A DNA stretch of 63,755 nucleotides from Clostridium sp. CAG:967 (GCA_000433095.1 HF991469.1:29777-93531); one strand, 5' to 3'; positions 25,550 to 36,196 are shown, counted from the first letter of the stretch. Program-made: numbers and translations. Notes: a model not told the origin generated them from the letters alone.

Positions 25550-28500
25550 ATGTCTAACACAAAATATGCAGAAAGAGTAACACCAATGGGTATCCCGCAT
25601 ACTCGTTTGGATGATTTACCGGACCTTATTGAAGTGCAAAAAAAATCGTTTGAATGGTTTTTAAAAGAAGGTTTGAAGGAAGAATTGCTTTCTTTCTCCC
25701 CTATTAAAGACTACACAGGCAGATTAGAATTACACTTCTTACCTAACTATACTTTCGACAACGCAAAGTATACAATTGAAGAAGCAAGAATCCACGATGC
25801 CACATACGCTAAACAATTACGTGTAATGGTAAGACTGGTTAACCGTGACAGCGGTGAAATTAAAGAACAGGAAGTATACATCGGTGATATTCCTACAATG
25901 ACTGACAAAGGTACTTTCATCGTTAACGGTGCAGAACGTGTTATCGTTTCTCAAATCGTTCGTTCTCCGGGTGTTTACTTCAAACGTGAAGTTTCTCCGG
26001 CAGGAAAACGTTTATATAACGCAACTATGATACCTAACCGTGGTGCATGGTTGAAAATCGAAACAGATTCTAACGACTTAATCTACGTTAAAATCGACAA
26101 AAACAGAAAAATCTTAGCTACAACTTTATTAAAAGCTATGGGTATAACTGTTTCTGAAATGGAAACTTTATTCACTCACTTTGAATTCTTGAAGAAAACT
26201 TTGGATAAAGATACAGCAGAAACTACAGATGATGCTTTAATTGAAGTTTATAAAAAATTAAGACCGGGCGATCCTGCATCTGCTGCGGGCGGACGTTCAA
26301 TTCTTGAAGCTCGTTTCTTTGACGAAAAGAAATACGATATCGGTCGTGTGGGTCGCTACAAATTAAACAAAAAATTAAACCTAAATATTCCTAAAAATCA
26401 AAGAACATTAACTGTTCAAGATATCGTTGCATCTATCGAATACTTAATCAACTTAACTTATGATGAAGGTACCGTAGATGATATCGACCACTTAGGAAAC
26501 AGAAGAATACGTTCAGTCGGTGAATTGTTACAAAACCAATTCAGAGTAGGTCTTTCAAGAATTGAAAGAATTGTTAAAGAAAGAATGACTTTACAAGACT
26601 CTGAAACTTTAACACCGTTGAACTTATTAAATACAAAACCGTTGGTAGCTTCTTTGAAAGAATTCTTCGGAAGTTCACAATTATCACAGTTCATGGACCA
26701 GATTAACCCTCTTGCAGAGTTAACTCACAAAAGACGTATTTCTGCTTTAGGACCTGGCGGTTTGATGAGAGAACGTGCAGGTTTTGCAGTTCGTGATATT
26801 CACCCTTCACACTACGGTCGTATCTGTCCGATTGAAACACCGGAAGGTCCGAACGCAGGTTTGATAGGTTCATTGGCTACCCACGCAAAAGTTAATGACT
26901 ACGGCTTTATTGAAGCTCCGTTCTTTGTTGTAAAAGACGGCGTTGTTACGGATGAAGTTGTTTATATGACAGCAGACGAAGACGAAGATTTCCGCTGCGC
27001 TCCTGCCGATATTCAATTAAATCCTGATAACACAATTAAAGCTGAATACGTTCCTGTACGTTACAAATCAGAATTCACAATGGGCGAATCAAAAAGAGTT
27101 GACTTCGTAGGGGTATCTCCAATTCAGATTATCTCTGTAGCGACATCTTTAATTCCGTTCATTGAGCACGATGATGCTAACCGTGCATTGATGGGTTCAA
27201 ACATGCAACGTCAGTCAGTTCCTCTTTTAATTACTCAAAGACCGGTTGTCGGTACAGGTATGGAAAAAAGAGCGGCAAAAGATTCAGGTATGGTGCTTGT
27301 TTCTGAATGCGACGGTACAGTAGAACGTGTAGTTGGTGAAGAAATTGTTATAAGAGATCAACAAAATAAACCTCACGTATATCAATTAATGAAATATGTA
27401 AGAAGCAACCAGGATACTTGTATTAACCAAAAACCTCTTGTTCATGAAGGCGATAAGGTTAAAGCAGGTGATGTAATCGCTGACGGTGCTTCTACAAACT
27501 GCGGTGAGCTTTCATTAGGTAAAAACGTAATCGTTGCGTATATGCCTTGGGAAGGTTATAACTACGAGGATGCTATCCTGCTTTCAGAAAGATGCGTTCA
27601 CGATGATATCTTCACTTCAGTTCACATTGAAAAATTAGAAATAGATGCACGCCAGACTAAACTCGGACCGGAAGAAATTACACGTGAAATTCCTAACGTT
27701 TCAGAAGATGCTTTGAGACACCTTGATGAACGTGGTATTGTTCGTATCGGTGCAAGAGTTTATGCTGACGATATACTGGTTGGTAAAGTTACACCTAAAG
27801 GTGAATCTGAACATCCGCCTGAAGAAAAACTTTTAAGAGCAATCTTCGCAGAAAAAGCACGTGATGTAAAAGATAACTCATTAAGAGTTCCTCACGGTGA
27901 AGGCGGAAGAGTACTCGACGTAAAAGTATTCGACAGAGAAAAAGGCGATGAATTACCGCCTGGTGCAAATACAGTTATCAGAGTTTACATCGCACAAAAA
28001 CGTAAAGTTTCTGTAGGTGACAAACTTTCAGGACGTCACGGTAACAAAGGTATCGTATCCCGTATATTACCTAAAGAAGATATGCCTTTCCTTCCTGACG
28101 GTACTCCTGTAGATATCGTATTGAACCCTCTTGGTGTTCCGTCACGTATGAACGTAGGTCAAACTTATGAATTATTGCTTGGTTTGGCTGCATACCTTAC
28201 AGGCAACTACTATGAAACACCTTCTTTCGACGAAAGATACGGCGATAACCAATCAGAAAGAGCAACTAAAGAAGAATTGCTTAAAGGTATCAAAGCTTCA
28301 GGATGCGATTGGGTTGAACCTTCAGGTAAAGTCAGACTTATCGACGGTCGTACAGGTGAAAAATTTGACGAACCTGTAGCTGTAGGTTTATCTTACATCT
28401 TGAAACTTGTTCACCTTGTAGACGATAAAATCCACGCTCGTTCTACAGGTCCTTACTCACTAGTAACACAACAACCGTTGGGCGGAAAAGCTCAATTCGG

Positions 28501-28867
28501 CGGTCAAAGATTCGGTGAGATGGAAGTTTGGGCATTGGAAGCTTACGGTGCTGCTTATACTCTTCAAGAAATGTTAACAATCAAATCAGATGATGTTAAC
28601 GGAAGAAACAGAGCATATGAAGCAATCGTTAAAGGCGACAATATTCCAAGACCGGGTATTCCTGAATCATTCAAAGTACTTGTAAGAGAATTACAAAGTA
28701 TTGGTTTGGATATTACGGTAGCGAAAAAAGACGGTGCAGAAGTTGACTTAATGACTGATATGGATGACTTGAGAAAATCAGCTCCAAGAAGAACATTGTC
28801 AGACATCGATTCAGAGTTGTTAAATATTAACTTCTTTGAAACACCGACTACATTCGGAGATTTATAG
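25550..28867 (+). CDS. rpoB: RNA polymerase beta subunit
   Basis: The beta subunit forms one pincer of the RNA polymerase clamp and part of the active site. Signatures include the fork/rifampicin region (FMDQINPLAELTHKRRISALGPGG), ERAGFAVRDIHPSHYGRICPIETPEGPNAGLIGSL, SGRHGNKGIVSRILP and the C-terminal GGKAQFGGQRFGEMEVWALEAYGA. At 1105 aa it is of cyanobacterial type, without the large proteobacterial insertions. It starts the operon with rpoC1 58 bases downstream. AGGTG lies before the ATG. Confidence 0.98.
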   Translation: MSNTKYAERVTPMGIPHTRLDDLPDLIEVQKKSFEWFLKEGLKEELLSFSPIKDYTGRLELHFLPNYTFDNAKYTIEEARIHDATYAKQLRVMVRLVNRDSGEIKEQEVYIGDIPTMTDKGTFIVNGAERVIVSQIVRSPGVYFKREVSPAGKRLYNATMIPNRGAWLKIETDSNDLIYVKIDKNRKILATTLLKAMGITVSEMETLFTHFEFLKKTLDKDTAETTDDALIEVYKKLRPGDPASAAGGRSILEARFFDEKKYDIGRVGRYKLNKKLNLNIPKNQRTLTVQDIVASIEYLINLTYDEGTVDDIDHLGNRRIRSVGELLQNQFRVGLSRIERIVKERMTLQDSETLTPLNLLNTKPLVASLKEFFGSSQLSQFMDQINPLAELTHKRRISALGPGGLMRERAGFAVRDIHPSHYGRICPIETPEGPNAGLIGSLATHAKVNDYGFIEAPFFVVKDGVVTDEVVYMTADEDEDFRCAPADIQLNPDNTIKAEYVPVRYKSEFTMGESKRVDFVGVSPIQIISVATSLIPFIEHDDANRALMGSNMQRQSVPLLITQRPVVGTGMEKRAAKDSGMVLVSECDGTVERVVGEEIVIRDQQNKPHVYQLMKYVRSNQDTCINQKPLVHEGDKVKAGDVIADGASTNCGELSLGKNVIVAYMPWEGYNYEDAILLSERCVHDDIFTSVHIEKLEIDARQTKLGPEEITREIPNVSEDALRHLDERGIVRIGARVYADDILVGKVTPKGESEHPPEEKLLRAIFAEKARDVKDNSLRVPHGEGGRVLDVKVFDREKGDELPPGANTVIRVYIAQKRKVSVGDKLSGRHGNKGIVSRILPKEDMPFLPDGTPVDIVLNPLGVPSRMNVGQTYELLLGLAAYLTGNYYETPSFDERYGDNQSERATKEELLKGIKASGCDWVEPSGKVRLIDGRTGEKFDEPVAVGLSYILKLVHLVDDKIHARSTGPYSLVTQQPLGGKAQFGGQRFGEMEVWALEAYGAAYTLQEMLTIKSDDVNGRNRAYEAIVKGDNIPRPGIPESFKVLVRELQSIGLDITVAKKDGAEVDLMTDMDDLRKSAPRRTLSDIDSELLNINFFETPTTFGDL

Positions 28868-28925
28868 GAAAATTATTTAATAGGGGAAACTAACAGTTTC
28901 CCCGAATAAAAGGAGAAATTTAATA

Positions 28926-30635
28926 ATGTCAACAAGCATAGATTATTTTGACTATATACGAATTAGTATCGCTTCACCGGAAAGAATACTTAAATGGTCT
29001 TACGGCGAAGTTACTAAACCGGAAACAATTAACTACCGTACATTGAAACCTGAACGTGACGGCTTATTCTGCGAAAGAATTTTCGGACCGTCAAAAGATT
29101 GGGAATGCTATTGCGGTAAATATAAAAGAGTAAGACACAAAGGTATTATCTGCGAACGCTGCGGTGTTGAAGTTACAGACAGTAAAGTAAGACGTCAGAG
29201 AATGGGTCACATTAAACTTGCTGCTCCTGTTTCTCACATCTGGTTCTTAAAAGGTATCCCTTCATATCTTGGCTTACTTTTAGATATGACTTTAAAAGAT
29301 CTTGAACAGGTTATTTATTTTAATAACTATGTAGTTCTTGATCCCGGCGAAAGTCAATTCAAAAAATTACAATTATTATCAGAAGAAGAATATGAAGACT
29401 ATATGGCAGAAAACGAAGATTCTACATTAAAAGTAGGTATCGGTGCAGAAGCTATTAAAGAACTTTTATCAGAAGTTCACACAAAAGAACTTGCTGAAGA
29501 AATCAGAACAGAACTTGCGGGAACAGTAAACTCAGTTCAAAAGAAAAGTAAACTTATCAAACGTTTAAGATTACTTGATTCATTAATTTCTTCTGAAACA
29601 GATCCAACCTGGATGATTATGGATGTATTGCCTGTAACTCCACCGGATTTAAGACCTATGGTTCAATTAGACGGCGGAAGATTTGCAACATCTGACTTAA
29701 ACGACCTTTACAGACGTGTAATCAACAGAAACAACCGTTTACAAAGACTATTGGAAATGGGCGCTCCTGAAATTATTGTAAGAAACGAAAAACGTATGCT
29801 ACAGGAAGCTGTTGATGCGCTGATTGATAACGGCCGCAGAGGAAGAACAGTTGTAGGTCCTAACAACAGAGCATTAAAATCATTATCAAATATTATTGAA
29901 GGTAAACAAGGTCGTTTCCGTCAAAACTTACTTGGTAAACGTGTAGACTACTCAGGTCGTTCTGTTATCGTAGTAGGTCCGCAATTGAAATTAAATCAGT
30001 GCGGTTTGCCGAAAGAAATGGCTATTGAATTGTTTAAACCGTTTGTTGTTAACAAATTGATTGAAAGAGGATACGTTCAAAACATTAAATCAGCTAAAAA
30101 GAAAATCGAACGTTCTGAAGCAATCGTTTGGGATATATTGGAAGAAGTAATCGACGGTCACCCTGTAATGCTTAACCGTGCCCCGACACTTCACAGACTT
30201 GGTATTCAGGCATTCGAACCAAAATTGGTTGAAGGTCGTGCAATTCAGCTTCACCCGCTAGTATGTACAGCATTCAACGCTGACTTCGACGGTGACCAAA
30301 TGGCTGTTCACGTACCTTTATCTATCGAAGCTCAAACAGAAGCAAGAATGTTAATGTTAGCTACTAACAACATTTTGGCTCCTGCTAACGGTAAACCGAT
30401 TATTACACCAACTCAGGATATGGTATTGGGTATGTATTACTTAACTATATTAAAAGATCCTGAAATGGCGCCAAAAGGTTATTTCTATAACTTCCAGGAT
30501 GCAATCTCTGCATTGGAAGTAGGCGTAATCGAACTTCACGACAAAATCGTTGTAAGAGATGAACACGGCGAAAGAATAGAAACTACAGCAGGAAGAATTA
30601 TCTTCAACGAAGCTGTAAGAAACGCTTTGGCGTAA
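28926..30635 (+). CDS. rpoC1: RNA polymerase gamma subunit (N-terminal beta-prime)
   Basis: This is the N-terminal part of beta-prime encoded as a separate protein, as in Cyanobacteria and their relatives. The zinc-binding domain is near residues 61-80 (CYCGKYKRVRHKGIICERCG). The active-site NADFDGDQMAVHVPLS, whose aspartates hold the catalytic magnesium, lies at about 450-465. The bridge region PTLHRLGIQAFEP is complete. The protein ends at 569 aa with a true stop, and rpoC2 starts 55 bases later with its own ribosome site (AAGGAAA), so the split is genuine and not a sequencing frameshift. Confidence 0.97.
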   Translation: MSTSIDYFDYIRISIASPERILKWSYGEVTKPETINYRTLKPERDGLFCERIFGPSKDWECYCGKYKRVRHKGIICERCGVEVTDSKVRRQRMGHIKLAAPVSHIWFLKGIPSYLGLLLDMTLKDLEQVIYFNNYVVLDPGESQFKKLQLLSEEEYEDYMAENEDSTLKVGIGAEAIKELLSEVHTKELAEEIRTELAGTVNSVQKKSKLIKRLRLLDSLISSETDPTWMIMDVLPVTPPDLRPMVQLDGGRFATSDLNDLYRRVINRNNRLQRLLEMGAPEIIVRNEKRMLQEAVDALIDNGRRGRTVVGPNNRALKSLSNIIEGKQGRFRQNLLGKRVDYSGRSVIVVGPQLKLNQCGLPKEMAIELFKPFVVNKLIERGYVQNIKSAKKKIERSEAIVWDILEEVIDGHPVMLNRAPTLHRLGIQAFEPKLVEGRAIQLHPLVCTAFNADFDGDQMAVHVPLSIEAQTEARMLMLATNNILAPANGKPIITPTQDMVLGMYYLTILKDPEMAPKGYFYNFQDAISALEVGVIELHDKIVVRDEHGERIETTAGRIIFNEAVRNALA

Positions 30636-30690
30636 CTGATTACGTGTTTAGGACATAAGTAAAATAATTACTAAAAAAAGGAAATATAGA

Positions 30691-33600
30691 ATGGAAACAA
30701 CATACACACATGGCAAAAAAACTCTAGATTTCATTAACAAGCAAATGGATAAAAAAGGTTTAAACAATTTGCTGTCACAAATGTATCTTGAGTTCGGCGG
30801 AGCTAAAACTGCCGAGTTAGCTAACAGTCTGAAAAACTTAGGCTATAAGTATGCAACAAAATCCGGTACTACAATTTCAATTGCGGATTTGCAGGTACCT
30901 GAAATCAAAAAAGAATTGTTGCAAGATGCTGAAAAAGAAATCGAAAAATCAACAAACAGATATTTAAAAGGTGAAATCACAGAAGTTGAAAGATATACAA
31001 AAGTTATCGACACCTGGTCTGAAACAACTGCGAAATTGACTTCATCTGTTGTTGACAACTTTGATAAATTAAATCCGGTATATATGATGGCATTCTCAGG
31101 TGCGAGAGGTAACTTATCACAGGTATCACAATTAGTTGGTATGCGTGGTTTGATGGCTGATGCACAAGGACAAATCATCGACTTGCCGATTAAATCAAAC
31201 TTTAAAGAAGGCTTATCCGTTACAGAATACATCATTTCATCATACGGTGCTCGTAAGGGTCTTGTAGATACAGCGTTGAAAACAGCCGATTCAGGTTATT
31301 TGACAAGACGTTTGGTAGACGTAGCTCAAGACGTTATCATCAGAGCTGATGACTGCCACACTACAAAATACATCAATATGAAACCTATTATGAACGGTGA
31401 TGCGGTAATCGTTCCTCTAATCGACAGATTATTGGGAAGAACCGTTGCAGAAGATATCGTTAATACTGACGGTACAGTTCTTATCAAAGCAGGAACAACT
31501 ATGGATCGTGAAGATGTTAAGAAAATTTCTCACTTAAATCTTCAAGAATTAAAAGTTCGTTCAGGCTTAACTTGCGGATTGGAATACGGTATCTGCCAAA
31601 AATGCTACGGCTGGGCTATGACAACTCAAAAACTTGTTGATATAGGCGAAGCTATCGGTATTATTGCAGCTCAATCAATCGGTGAACCCGGTACACAGTT
31701 AACAATGAGAACATTCCACACCGGCGGTGCGGTTGGCGTTAAAGAACAAATGAAAGAAGTTGTTGCTCAGATTGCCGGCGAAGTTGTATCAAGTGTTAAA
31801 ACAAGAGAATTAAGAACACGTCACGGGGATGTAGTTAAAATTTCTAACTACGAAGCTGATATTGAAATCAAAGGTGCTAAACGCACAGAAAAATATCATA
31901 TCCCTGCAGGTTCAACAGTATTCTTTACAAACGGAATGCAGGTTGAAAAAGGCTTTAAGTTAGCTCAATACGAACCTGCTTCTCAAAGAGACGGTTCACG
32001 TTTAACAGAAAAAGCTACAAAAGATATTACATCTGATTTGTCAGGTGAAGTATTATATGAAGATTTCGTAGCTGATGAAAAGAAAGACAGACAGGGCAAC
32101 ATCTCAAGAACTACAAATAAACAAGGTATTATCTGGGTTCTTGGCGGCGATGTTTACAACCTTCCTGGCGGTTCAAAAGTTCTTGTTAAAGATGAACAAA
32201 ATATCAAAGAAGGTGAAAAATTAGCTGAAACTTTAACTATATCAGAACACGGCGGCGAGGTTCGCTTCGGTGAAGATTTGGTTATAGAAGATGTTAAATT
32301 TGAAGGCAAAAAAATCAAGAAAATTGTTCAAGGTAAAGAATTGACAATCGTTATTGCTTCATTGATGCCTGAAAACGCTACATTTGAACAAACTAAAAAA
32401 GAACAATTATGGACAGTTAATAAAACAGGCGAAAAATATATCGTTAAAGCTCCGGTAGACACTACTGTAGAAAACGGTATGATTATCGCCGAACTTATCG
32501 ACGATGAATGTGCTGTTTCATCTTCAGGTGAAATCAGATATGTTGACGTTGAAGTTGATGATAATCAAATTATTACAAAACCCGGTTCTGTAGTATTTAT
32601 TCCTGAAGAAATTCACCAAATCAACAAAGATTCATCTTTGAAAATGGTTGAAAACGGAACACACGTTACTGCAGGTACTGAAATTGTAAAAGACGTATAC
32701 TGCCATATTGACGGTATTGTTGAATTTAAAGAATACAATGATATTATTCACGAAATTACAATACGTCCGGGAGAAATCCACCAGCTTTCAAGTGTTTCAG
32801 AACTGAAAGTTGACGAAGGCGAAATCGTTAAAAAAGGAACTGTAATTGCTGACGGTATTAAAGCTAAAGAAACTTCTATCGTAACAATTATGGATTCTTC
32901 AATGGATGACATTGATATTGATGATTTGGATGAAGAATTAGATACAAGCCTTTCATTGGACGAAGACAATATTTCAAATCAGCCTATCCAAATTTTGGTT
33001 AGACCTGTTCAAGTATTGGAAGTTCAACAAAAAGATGTTTCTATTAAATTCAACACATCTGACAGCTTAATTGATATCGTTCCAGTTACTCAATTACAGT
33101 ATAAAGACGGTGCAAGAGTAAGAAACCTTGACGGTTCTACAATTACAAGAACAAGTCTTGTTCTTCAAATGCAAGGTTATTTATCACACCTTAAAGGTAT
33201 GGTAGAACTTGATGAAAAAGAAGCATTAAGAATTGTAGTTCTTGAAAACTTAATCGTTCGTCGTGAATTTGAAGGTAACTCAAAATTGTTATCATCACTT
33301 CAAACTGAACTTTTAGTTAAAGACGGCGAAACTATCGCACCTAAAACACCTGTTGCTAAAACTCAGGTATTGGCAATCAATGATGGTATTGCATCAATTA
33401 AAACAGATAAAGAAGATACAAGAAGATTATTGTTAACCAGTGACACATACGAAACAAAAGTTGCTGTTAAAGGCAAATCTAACGTTAAAAAAGGCGACTT
33501 TGTAAGACTGGATTCAATCTTAGCTGACAGCGGAGAAAAATCATCTGTTTCAGGTATGGTAACAGCTGTTAACAAAGGTGAAATCACTATCAGAAACGGC

Positions 33601-34545
33601 AGACCATACTTAATCAGCCCTGGTACAATGTTACAGGTTGAATCAGGTGCATTGGTTCTTCGTGGTGATATCATTGCAACACTTGTATTTGAAAGACAAA
33701 AAACAGGCGACATCGTTCAAGGTCTTCCGAGAGTAGAAGAACTTCTTGAAGGAAGAAAACCTAAAGATTGCGCAATATTGGCAGAAGAAGACGGTATTGC
33801 AGAAATTGAAACAGACGATGATTTACCAAGATTATACTTAGTAAATGAAAACGGCAGAACTGAAATTAAATATGCAATTGATGCCAACATCGTTGTTCAA
33901 AACAAACAAGCAATCAAAAAAGGTGAACCTCTTACAAGCGGTCCTTTGAACCCGCATGATGTAATCAGACTTTGCGGACCTGAAGCAGCTCAGCAATATC
34001 TTGTTGACGAAGTACAACGTGTATACCGTTCACAAGGTGTAGAAATCGCTGACAAACACGTTGAAATCATCGTAAGACAAATGACTAAGAAAGTTAAAAT
34101 TGTTGATGCAGGTGATACAACATTGCTGCCGGGCGAACTTGTTGAAATGCAAACATTTGAAAAAGAAAACAGTGAAGTTCAGGAAAAAGGCGGTCAGCCT
34201 GCAACTTGTGAATACATGTTATTAGGTATCACAAAAGCTTCACTGAACACAGAAAGCTTCATTTCAGCAGCTTCATTCCAGGAAACAACAAGAATCTTGA
34301 CAGAAGCAGCAGTTGACGGTAAGAAAGACTTACTGAGAGGATTAAAAGAAAACGTAATTATCGGTCGTTTAATCCCTGCAGGTACAGGCTTCCACCACCT
34401 GTCAAACGCAAATGAAGAAAAAGAACGTGAAGAAAGAAAACGTGCAGTTGCACAAAGAAATCAAGCAAGAAAACCATCTGCGATTTTGGAAGAAATCGAA
34501 GGTATGTTTGGTGCTCCTGATTTCCAACTTGGCGATGAAGAATAA
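30691..34545 (+). CDS. rpoC2: RNA polymerase beta-prime subunit (C-terminal part) with large trigger-loop insertion
   Basis: RpoC2 carries the bridge helix and trigger loop: FSGARGNLSQVSQLVGMRGL, a second zinc site (CGLEYGICQKCYGW) and QLTMRTFHTGG at about 335-343. The trigger loop is then interrupted by about 650 residues of beta-rich sequence and resumes at TGDIVQGLPRVEELLEGRKP (about residue 1005). This matches the position and size of the cyanobacterial SI3 insertion. The 1284-aa length is consistent. It ends the operon at a strong terminator. Together with rpoC1 it is the best taxonomic marker in the window. Confidence 0.97.
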   Translation: METTYTHGKKTLDFINKQMDKKGLNNLLSQMYLEFGGAKTAELANSLKNLGYKYATKSGTTISIADLQVPEIKKELLQDAEKEIEKSTNRYLKGEITEVERYTKVIDTWSETTAKLTSSVVDNFDKLNPVYMMAFSGARGNLSQVSQLVGMRGLMADAQGQIIDLPIKSNFKEGLSVTEYIISSYGARKGLVDTALKTADSGYLTRRLVDVAQDVIIRADDCHTTKYINMKPIMNGDAVIVPLIDRLLGRTVAEDIVNTDGTVLIKAGTTMDREDVKKISHLNLQELKVRSGLTCGLEYGICQKCYGWAMTTQKLVDIGEAIGIIAAQSIGEPGTQLTMRTFHTGGAVGVKEQMKEVVAQIAGEVVSSVKTRELRTRHGDVVKISNYEADIEIKGAKRTEKYHIPAGSTVFFTNGMQVEKGFKLAQYEPASQRDGSRLTEKATKDITSDLSGEVLYEDFVADEKKDRQGNISRTTNKQGIIWVLGGDVYNLPGGSKVLVKDEQNIKEGEKLAETLTISEHGGEVRFGEDLVIEDVKFEGKKIKKIVQGKELTIVIASLMPENATFEQTKKEQLWTVNKTGEKYIVKAPVDTTVENGMIIAELIDDECAVSSSGEIRYVDVEVDDNQIITKPGSVVFIPEEIHQINKDSSLKMVENGTHVTAGTEIVKDVYCHIDGIVEFKEYNDIIHEITIRPGEIHQLSSVSELKVDEGEIVKKGTVIADGIKAKETSIVTIMDSSMDDIDIDDLDEELDTSLSLDEDNISNQPIQILVRPVQVLEVQQKDVSIKFNTSDSLIDIVPVTQLQYKDGARVRNLDGSTITRTSLVLQMQGYLSHLKGMVELDEKEALRIVVLENLIVRREFEGNSKLLSSLQTELLVKDGETIAPKTPVAKTQVLAINDGIASIKTDKEDTRRLLLTSDTYETKVAVKGKSNVKKGDFVRLDSILADSGEKSSVSGMVTAVNKGEITIRNGRPYLISPGTMLQVESGALVLRGDIIATLVFERQKTGDIVQGLPRVEELLEGRKPKDCAILAEEDGIAEIETDDDLPRLYLVNENGRTEIKYAIDANIVVQNKQAIKKGEPLTSGPLNPHDVIRLCGPEAAQQYLVDEVQRVYRSQGVEIADKHVEIIVRQMTKKVKIVDAGDTTLLPGELVEMQTFEKENSEVQEKGGQPATCEYMLLGITKASLNTESFISAASFQETTRILTEAAVDGKKDLLRGLKENVIIGRLIPAGTGFHHLSNANEEKEREERKRAVAQRNQARKPSAILEEIEGMFGAPDFQLGDEE

Positions 34546-34562
34546 TTCATTCATATAAACGC

Positions 34563-34593
34563 AAAAAAGCCTCGAATAATTCGAGGCTTTTTT
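34563..34593. terminator. Bidirectional terminator (rpoC2 / pilin 4)
   Basis: AAAAAAGCCTCGAA (34563-34576) pairs with TTCGAGGCTTTTTT (34580-34593), loop TAA, T-runs on both strands. Confidence 0.9.
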
Positions 34594-34594
34594 A

Positions 34595-35412
34595 TTATTT
34601 AGACATATTTTGTATCAAAGCTGTAGCTGAACTTCCTCCCTTATCAACCGTAGAGCATTCAGACCTCTTAATTTTTGGGGAGCCGTTACCTTCAACGTCA
34701 ATTCTCAGTGAAAAAATATCATATCCCCACTTGTTTGGACCTTTTTTACCGTTAACATCAACAACCATTGAATAACCTCTATAAGCAAAAATTATCATTC
34801 CGTCATTTGTAACAAATGCTTTGCTGTTATCAATATCTTTCTTTTTCAAAGTGCTACAGCCGCCGACAGTAACAAGCTCACCATAGTTTTCTATATAATT
34901 AGGATCATCAGGATCTGTTGTATAATTTGATTGGTTCAACTGGTCAATCCCCTTATAGTCAGGAAGACAATCCGGATAAGCATTGCCGTTACAGGCTTTA
35001 ATAACATTAAATTCTTTTATAAACTGGTTATGAAAAACTGTACATTCTGATGTATCACCCCAGGTATTTGAAGGAAGCGGAGAGCCGTCAGGCTGAGTAT
35101 ATGCAATACAAGCACCTGCAGCATTTGTTTGTGAACAAATTGGATTATTTTTGGCATTTACCCATCCGTAACAGGCTGGAATATATCCTAAATCATACAC
35201 CGTTTTATTTATTGCATTTGTAATAAGTGAATAACTTCTTTTAAACTGGTTTTTCAATACCATTTTTTGAACATTATTCATTACAGAGGGCATAGTTAAT
35301 GCTGCAACTATACCTATAACACCTAAGGTAATCAATACCTCTGCCAGTGTAAACCCTTTACTACTGGAGCTTAAACGGTTGCCCCCCCCCCGAAACTAAT
35401 AAATCTTTTCAT
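34595..35412 (-). CDS. Type IV pilin/pseudopilin-like protein 4, leader out of frame at a G10 tract
   Basis: The body has KGFTLAEVLITLGVIGIVAAL (canonical glycine at -1), a hydrophobic helix and a long domain with several cysteines. The conserved VVDVNGKKGPNKWGYDIF segment is near the C-terminus. The start is ATG at 35410-35412, after AAAGGAGCG and the promoter at 35439-35466. Its codons MKRFISF lead into G10 (35382-35391 on +) and end at TAA after ATV. Eleven (or eight) G would give GGNRLSSSSKG and a complete prepilin of about 270 residues. No downstream start with a ribosome site is visible, so full translation depends on the tract. Confidence 0.78.
35366..35392. repeat. C-tract element, copy 4 (C10 at 35382-35391)
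   Basis: The + strand reads GGAGCTTAAACGGTTG, ten C, then GAAA, identical to copies 1 and 5 across the left side, the tract and the first bases beyond. Confidence 0.85.
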
Positions 35413-35438
35413 AAATCGCTCCTTTCTTTATAATAATA

Positions 35439-35466
35439 ATTATAAACTATTTTTTAATATTTTCAA
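35439..35466 (-). promoter_or_regulatory. Sigma-70 promoter of pilin gene 4
   Basis: TTGAAA (35461-35466), 16 bases, TATAAT (35439-35444) on the minus strand. Confidence 0.75.
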
Positions 35467-35565
35467 GCTTATATTCTTATTATTAGATAAATTCCTATAC
35501 CTTTAAGCTGATTTAACAAAAGTTTCCGCAGCATATACCGATAAATATTTTGAAAGGAAATATTT

Positions 35566-35730
35566 ATGGCAAGAATTATTGAAGGTGAAAGAAGATTAAT
35601 TAAAATGTCAGTAGATGATGTTATAAGCATCATTCAGGAATACCAGCAGATATGCAAAAACAGCTGCTGTTACGAGCATACCAGAGAGCTTTTAGCTAAA
35701 GCAAATTTTTACATCCCGGAAGATATATAA
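35566..35730 (+). CDS. Small hypothetical protein, 54 residues
   Basis: ATG at 35566 follows GAAAGGAAA at a good distance. The product starts MARIIEGERRLIKMSVDDVI and ends KANFYIPEDI, with an adjacent cysteine pair (NSCCYEH). The mix of charged and hydrophobic residues fits a small helical soluble protein, and the valine/aspartate run is like ribbon-helix-helix or regulator proteins only in a general sense. It stands between the pilin 4 promoter and the thioredoxin-like gene. Function unknown; coding potential is judged from the ribosome site and amino-acid mix. Confidence 0.55.
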   Translation: MARIIEGERRLIKMSVDDVISIIQEYQQICKNSCCYEHTRELLAKANFYIPEDI

Positions 35731-35809
35731 TACACAAAAATTACCCGATTGTGGTTATGAAAAAATCCTTTTTAGTTTATGCTAATATTAAACAGAAAGG
35801 AGTTTTTTC

Positions 35810-36196
35810 ATGAGAAAAAATATTATCATTATTTCATTAATATTTGCAATACCTTTAATAGCATACTGGGCTTTGACAGCTTCTAATTCAACAACCGCAC
35901 AAACCACAGATATGAACAAACCGCAGGTTATTAAATTCACCTCTGCTATGTGTATGGATTGCCAGACTATGAACAAAATTTTCAAAGAAATTTTCCCTGA
36001 ATTTTCTGACAAAATAAATATGACTGAAATTCAAGTTCAAGATAAAAACTCATTTAACGAAGGACAAATTAAAAAATATAATGTAACTTTAGTTCCGACT
36101 ATAATCCTTTTGAATTCAAACGGGCAACAGGCAAAAAGAATTGAAGGCGCAGTAACTAAAGAACAGATGAAATCATATTTACAGGAACTTAAATAA
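35810..36196 (+). CDS. Membrane-anchored thioredoxin-fold protein
   Basis: An N-terminal membrane anchor (IIIISLIFAIPLIAYWALTA, about 5-24) is followed by a thioredoxin fold. This has a CxxC active site (SAMCMDCQTMNK) and the cis-proline segment VTLVPTIILLN. It should act outside the cytoplasmic membrane as a thiol reductase. Its stop codon overlaps the ATG of the CcdA-like gene (TAATG), and CcdA proteins supply electrons to such thioredoxins across the membrane. AAAGGAG precedes the ATG. Confidence 0.87.
   Translation: MRKNIIIISLIFAIPLIAYWALTASNSTTAQTTDMNKPQVIKFTSAMCMDCQTMNKIFKEIFPEFSDKINMTEIQVQDKNSFNEGQIKKYNVTLVPTIILLNSNGQQAKRIEGAVTKEQMKSYLQELK

Noticed and set aside
28868..30690. Split rpoC as a sequencing frameshift
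   Set aside because: rpoC1 ends with a stop, then 55 bases of non-coding sequence and a ribosome site precede rpoC2, and the split site matches cyanobacteria.
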